Shown: in pieces, positions 60,132 through 64,000 of the stretch
How positions within the stretch are numbered: position 1 is the first letter of the stretch
Layout of the letters: each line of letters begins with the position of its first letter
Origin: CAWAPS01 sp963783945
GTDB taxonomy: Bacteria > Actinomycetota > Acidimicrobiia > Acidimicrobiales > Palsa-688
DNA length: 64,000 nt
Assembly: GCA_963783945.1 (NCBI GenBank)
Contig: CAWAPS010000024.1
Span: 310,001 to 374,000, forward strand
Reading direction: 5' to 3'
Notes under the pieces: model-generated
Seen by the model: only the letters and a program-made list of their open reading frames with translations
Database searches by the model: none
What the model was told of the DNA's origin: nothing
Program-made: the position numbers and the translations under genes

Positions 60132-62456
60132 CTACGGGCCGGCGCCGCCCCATCTGCGCACGCCCAACCATTCGGGATCAGGCGCTTCGGCCGGCCCGGT
60201 GTAGTGGAAGGGAGCGGAGATACCGTCGAGCCGCCAAGGTAGGCGGACGACTCTCTCATCCGGAGCGTCTTCGAGGGTGACGAAGGGAGCGAGACCGGTG
60301 ACGTGGGGATGATGATCAAGGTCTGCGTAGTCCATCCACGGCGTGACCGTGCCGCCGTGTTCCTGGACTACCCGGACTACCTCCTCAGAAGGTGCGGATT
60401 CGAAGAGCGACGACCAGAAGGAGCGCCATTCGGGAGCCGCCGCCTGGGTGAGGTCCATCCCGTCGGGGGCCTCGCCCCCGAAGTGCCCGATTAGGGCTCG
60501 CATCGCTTCGGGCTGCGTGGTGGTCGTCCCGAGCCTTTGACTGAAGGCCACGGCGATCGGACGGTCTTTTGCTCTTATGTCGCCGTGGTCCTCCGGCCCG
60601 GTCCATACCGTGAGATGAGCTCCTGGCCATTGATCGGGTCGGGACAGGCAGGTCCAGTGCATCCCTTTGATCGCGTGATGCGTCCCGAGAGCGCTGACGT
60701 GAATGACATCCCCTTCCCCCGTGCGGTTGCGCCGTACCAGGGAGGCAGTGATGGCCTGGTAGGCCGCCAGACCGGCGTTCATCATCGCCTGGTCCACCCC
60801 TATGCGGCGCGGTGGCTTACCGATGGCACCGAGCCCGGCCCAGGTATTGCTCATGGCCTGCACGGTGAGTTCGGATCCCGGCTGGTCGGCAATTGGACCG
60901 CGCTCACCATTCGCGGACAGCGAGCACAGGATGAGGTCACGGTGGCGGCCGCCCAGATCCTGAAGATCGAGGATGGGCGGTTGTCCGTCGGAATCGACCG
61001 CGTCGACGATCACGACGTCGGCCCGCTCAGCCAGCTCCAGCACGGCTGAAGGAGCAGGAAGAACTCCGATCCGCTTGTTCCGGTTGAGCTCGAGGAAGGC
61101 CACCCCGACGCCCCGGACAAATGGCGGGCCCCATGACCGCACCCGGTCTCCGTCCCCTGGCTCGAGTTTGAGCACGTCGGCGCCCTGGTCTGCGAAGACG
61201 GAGCCACAGTACGGACCGGCGATACCTGTGGCCAGCTCGAGCACGCGCAATCCGGCGAACGGAAGCTCGTTCGAAGCGGGAGCATCGAGCCGGCCCCGAT
61301 TGGTGTCGGCCTCGATCTCGTTGTCGAGCTCAGCGAGCACCTGCGCCGTGTGCTCGCCTGATTCTGGATTTCTGAAGACACGCGCCGGAGCCCTGGAGAA
61401 CTTCCACGGCGGCCCTCCGGTGAAAACTCGGCCGAAGCGGCCGGTGTCCAGCTCGATTACGTGCTCGTTGTCCCTGATCTGAGGATGAGCCTTGATCAGC
61501 TCGAAATCCCAGAACTTGGCACTTGGCACGAACCGCTTGTTGAGTTGCTGGACCCACCACCAGGCAGGTCTGGAGATGAACGCCTCGCTCAACTCTTCGG
61601 CCAGGCGTGTCCGGTTGGCGACCCGGCCGGCGTTGGTGGCGTATTCAGGACGTTCAGCCAGGTCGGTCCGGCCGACAGCGTCGCAGAGCCGCCGCCATTG
61701 ACCCTCGCTTTCGGCACACACTGCCAGCCAGCTCTGGTCCTCGCAGCAGAACGCCTGGCTGGGCGAAACGACGCTGGCGGCCGAACCGAGTGGACCGGGC
61801 ACGATACCGCCGTTCAGGTATTCGGCCGTCCGGGTCGACTGCATGGCCAGGGTCGCCTCGAGCATGCTCACGCTCATCGACTGGCCGCCCACGCGTGGGC
61901 GGGTAGCCAGTCCGGTGAGCACCGCGCCGGTGACATACATGCTGGCGTTGAGGTCGATGTGACCGAAGAACCGAAGGGCCTCCCAGCTACCCCCATCTTC
62001 TCCCGTGACGCTGCACCAGCCGCCGAAGACCTGCAGGACCGGATCGCTGCCCACGTTGTTGGCCAGGGGGCCGGAGCTTCCCCATCCGTTGGACACGCAG
62101 TAGACGATGTCCGGGTTGCGGGCCGTGACCTCGCCGGCAGTGAAGCCCAGATTCTTCACCGACGAGGGCTTGAAGTTGTTGACAAGGACGTCCGAAACTT
62201 CGATCAGACGCCACATCCGCTCGCGATCGCGGGCGTCGTTCAGGTCCAGACGAATGGAACGCTTGCTGGTATTGAAGTTGATATAACAGGCCGCAACCCC
62301 GTCGATCGTCGGCGGAACATGGCACTGAGGATCGCCCTGCGGGCCTTCCACGTGAATGACCGAGGCACCCAATGCGCCCAGAAGGGAGGTAGCAAACGGG
62401 CCGACTCCGTACTGGGTCCAGTCGACCACCTGGATACCTTCTAGCGGCCCCGACAT
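60132..62456 (-). CDS. Fused tandem family III (CaiB/BaiF) CoA-transferase, module 2
   Basis: 774 residues from ATG 62456 (GGGAGAGGTGG upstream). Domain 1 opens IQVVDWTQYGVGPFATSLLG; domain 2 begins near residue 404 with LRVLELATGIAGPYCGSVFA. Candidate active-site Asp residues are in FFGHIDLNASMYVTG and RRIGVDQAMMNAGL. It has the same architecture as the 26457 protein but is clearly diverged from it. It is followed in genomic order by its thiolase-like and DUF35 partners, transcribed in the same direction upstream of it. Confidence 0.9.
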   Translation of the reverse strand: MSGPLEGIQVVDWTQYGVGPFATSLLGALGASVIHVEGPQGDPQCHVPPTIDGVAACYINFNTSKRSIRLDLNDARDRERMWRLIEVSDVLVNNFKPSSVKNLGFTAGEVTARNPDIVYCVSNGWGSSGPLANNVGSDPVLQVFGGWCSVTGEDGGSWEALRFFGHIDLNASMYVTGAVLTGLATRPRVGGQSMSVSMLEATLAMQSTRTAEYLNGGIVPGPLGSAASVVSPSQAFCCEDQSWLAVCAESEGQWRRLCDAVGRTDLAERPEYATNAGRVANRTRLAEELSEAFISRPAWWWVQQLNKRFVPSAKFWDFELIKAHPQIRDNEHVIELDTGRFGRVFTGGPPWKFSRAPARVFRNPESGEHTAQVLAELDNEIEADTNRGRLDAPASNELPFAGLRVLELATGIAGPYCGSVFADQGADVLKLEPGDGDRVRSWGPPFVRGVGVAFLELNRNKRIGVLPAPSAVLELAERADVVIVDAVDSDGQPPILDLQDLGGRHRDLILCSLSANGERGPIADQPGSELTVQAMSNTWAGLGAIGKPPRRIGVDQAMMNAGLAAYQAITASLVRRNRTGEGDVIHVSALGTHHAIKGMHWTCLSRPDQWPGAHLTVWTGPEDHGDIRAKDRPIAVAFSQRLGTTTTQPEAMRALIGHFGGEAPDGMDLTQAAAPEWRSFWSSLFESAPSEEVVRVVQEHGGTVTPWMDYADLDHHPHVTGLAPFVTLEDAPDERVVRLPWRLDGISAPFHYTGPAEAPDPEWLGVRRWGGAGP

Positions 62457-62489
62457 AAACGCCACCTCTCCCGGGGGTGAGAAATCGCT

Positions 62490-63695
62490 TCAGTCCGCGG
62501 TCAGCACGACAGCGGACGGATCGTGGAAGAAGCTGGCCCCCGTGCAGCAGAGCGCGTTCTTGGCTCCGGCGATCTGCCTGTCTCCCTCGGTGCCACGGAG
62601 CTGCCGGATGGCCTCGGTGTAGTAGTTGAAACCGCCCGCCCGCCCCTGCGAGAGGCTACCTCCGTTGGTGCTTACATAGGTTCGGCCCAGGAGCTTGAGA
62701 ATGTCGCGATCGCTGTCCCAGGACGATGCGAACAGATCCCCCGCCTCACCCGGCTTGCAGAAGCCTGCTGCCTCTGTCAACGCCACCGCGCTGATCGAGT
62801 AGCCGTCATAGGGATAGAAGAGATCCATGTCCTCCACCGTGAGATCGCTGCGCTCCCAGAGCCCGGCCAGCGCGGCCCAGGGCGCGGTCTCGTTCCAGGG
62901 GAGGGTATTTTCGTAGTACTCGCCGACCCGGGTGCCTCCGAGGGACATGGCATGGATGAACACCGGCTTGTGGGGAAGGTCCTTGGCCCGCTCGGCCGTG
63001 GTTATCAGCAGGGCCTCGCCGCAGTCGACCGGAACATCCATGTCCAGCAGCTGCATGGGAGCCCAGATGACCCGGGAGTCCCGGTAGTCGTCCAGCGTTA
63101 TAGGCGTACGCATGGCGGCGTTCGGATTCCGGCACGCGTGGCTACGATTGTTGACGGCCAAACGCCCGAACACGTCCTTGGTTGCGCCGTAGTCGTGCAG
63201 GTAGCGGCCCATCCACGCCGCATACGGCTCGCCCGAGTGCAGCCACCTCCGGGCCAGATCGCGGCCAGCTCCCAGGGCTCCGATGCCATTCAGCTCGGCC
63301 ACCCGGTTGCGGAACGGGTCGTTGGCCGCGGAGCGCGACATCTGAACCCCCCGGGTATAGGCCTGGACGACGAGCACCACGTCGCAAAGGCCCGAAAACA
63401 CCGCCTCGGCGGCGTACACGAAACACGAACCCAACCACCCGTTCTTCACCCACGTGGTTCTCTCGATCCCCAGGGCGCCCTGTAGAGACAAAAAACCGGC
63501 GCCACCGGAGTGCACAGGCGTCATCCCGGTTCCGCAGATACCGTCGATATCGTGGCGGTCCACCCCAGCATCCTCGATCGCCTTCACCGCGGCCTCCAGG
63601 CCGAGTGACAGCTCGGTCCTCTCCAGGTGCCGTCCGTAGTCGGTCGAACCCACCCCGACCACCGCCAGTTGGCCTTTCACCGGATTCCTTGCCAT
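62490..63695 (-). CDS. Thiolase-like (SCP-x/lipid-transfer type) protein, module 2
   Basis: 401 residues from ATG 63695 with GGGAGG upstream. Thiolase-fold blocks: LAVVGVGSTDYGRHLERTEL, DVPVDCGEALLITTAERA, DLFYPYDGYSISAVALTE and a C-terminal ALCCTGASFFHDPSAVVL. The nucleophile position read by eye (TTWVKNGWLGSC) has no Cys at the place of the module 1 SCSITGG, so it may be an aldolase-type member rather than a thiolase. Four bp separate it from the DUF35 gene. Confidence 0.8.
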   Translation of the reverse strand: MARNPVKGQLAVVGVGSTDYGRHLERTELSLGLEAAVKAIEDAGVDRHDIDGICGTGMTPVHSGGAGFLSLQGALGIERTTWVKNGWLGSCFVYAAEAVFSGLCDVVLVVQAYTRGVQMSRSAANDPFRNRVAELNGIGALGAGRDLARRWLHSGEPYAAWMGRYLHDYGATKDVFGRLAVNNRSHACRNPNAAMRTPITLDDYRDSRVIWAPMQLLDMDVPVDCGEALLITTAERAKDLPHKPVFIHAMSLGGTRVGEYYENTLPWNETAPWAALAGLWERSDLTVEDMDLFYPYDGYSISAVALTEAAGFCKPGEAGDLFASSWDSDRDILKLLGRTYVSTNGGSLSQGRAGGFNYYTEAIRQLRGTEGDRQIAGAKNALCCTGASFFHDPSAVVLTAD

Positions 63696-63699
63696 CGTC

Positions 63700-64000
63700 C
63701 TACCTCCCAGCGGCGGGCTCGAAGGCCGGCCATTCCCGATTGTCGCGGCTGGTCCAGGTGAGCCGGACGGGCATGTCGTAGGTAATCTGGTCGGCCCCAC
63801 AGTTGACGATCGTGGATAGGTAACGGAGGCCCGGCCGCTCCGCCAGCTCTACCGCCGCCAGGCATAGGGGCTCCCGCATGCGGTCGTTGGGATCCCTTTC
63901 CTGGTGGATAAACGTGAACATGAACACCCTGCCATCGCCGCTCACCTCGGTCGGCTCCACCTCCCAGGAGAGGCACTGCGGGCACATCGGCCGGTGGGGG
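63700..64000 (-). CDS. DUF35 Zn-ribbon/OB-fold protein (5' end beyond the window)
   Basis: About 100 residues are visible; the N-terminus is cut by the window edge. RPMCPQCLSWEVEPTEVSG is the second half of the Zn ribbon (one C-x-x-C seen), and VFMFTFIHQERDPND and LAAVELAERPGLRY form the OB fold. It is the partner of the module 2 thiolase-like protein, repeating the DUF35-thiolase order of 28928-30546. Confidence 0.8.
   Translation of the reverse strand, partial: PHRPMCPQCLSWEVEPTEVSGDGRVFMFTFIHQERDPNDRMREPLCLAAVELAERPGLRYLSTIVNCGADQITYDMPVRLTWTSRDNREWPAFEPAAGR

Noticed and set aside
61461..62444. 327-codon plus-strand frame over the second CoA-transferase
   Set aside because: No domain; the minus-strand protein has both CaiB blocks.
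1..64000. CRISPR array, prophage or insertion sequence
   Set aside because: No spaced identical repeats, transposase, integrase or phage structural genes were seen.

Overview
The window is high-GC, gene-dense DNA with many GTG starts and the gene set of a high-GC actinobacterium. It carries an F420-type luciferase-like oxidoreductase, a mycobacterial-type GabD1, several P450s and small ferredoxins, fused family III CoA-transferases, and thiolase-like proteins paired with DUF35 proteins. This points to Actinomycetota, perhaps an Acidimicrobiia-like lineage; the class is an inference. Both ends cut through genes: an esterase at the left and a DUF35 Zn-ribbon protein at the right. I found no tRNA, rRNA, CRISPR array, transposase or phage gene.

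Layout. 1-12 kb is mostly housekeeping and cell-envelope genes: a membrane esterase, a possible metalloprotein, a GH63 glucosidase, gabD1, small unknowns, a YncE-like beta-propeller, DedA and a DUF4214-methyltransferase. 12-18 kb is a TetR-controlled catabolic patch with a shortened acyl-CoA dehydrogenase-like gene, SnoaL-like and double-cupin proteins, and a ferredoxin-P450 operon ending in a decayed alpha/beta hydrolase. 18-22 kb holds an SPFH/ribbon-helix-helix pair behind a perfect palindrome, a histidine-bearing membrane protein, an acyltransferase-3 pseudogene and a DinB protein. 22-31 kb is a catabolic block: cupin, amidohydrolase, SDR, VOC, GntR regulator, fused CoA-transferase, DUF35, thiolase-like protein and Gfo/Idh/MocA oxidoreductase. 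31-39 kb has a two-component system, LOG, GtrA, MFS, a peptidoglycan-binding protein and a secreted beta-helix protein. 39-43 kb has a MerR regulator, an MTHFS-like protein, a class II aldolase and mtnA. 43-64 kb is a second large catabolic block: LLM oxidoreductase, two sister P450s, EthD, aldo-keto reductase, TetR, molybdenum-hydroxylase medium and small subunits without a large subunit, a BVMO-like flavoprotein, amidohydrolase, an internally deleted acyl-CoA ligase, a Liv-type binding protein, cupin, TauD, PPOX proteins, and a second CoA-transferase/thiolase/DUF35 module.

How the genes may work together. Two separate copies of the module [CaiB-CaiB fusion + thiolase-like protein + DUF35 protein] lie among oxygenases, ACMSD-type amidohydrolases and cupins. 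A reasonable reading is uptake, oxygenation, CoA activation and C-C cleavage of bulky carboxylic acids (terpenoid, steroid-like or aromatic). The substrate cannot be read from the sequence.

Main signals outside the gene list: (i) a 90-92 bp inverted-repeat element in two copies 44.5 kb apart; (ii) the same operator-like palindrome over the -10 box of both sister P450 promoters; (iii) five genes that have lost internal or terminal segments; (iv) a 51-bp near-perfect palindrome and several short tandem repeats in intergenic DNA; (v) mtnA facing a class II aldolase, which suggests a DHAP-shunt type salvage route.
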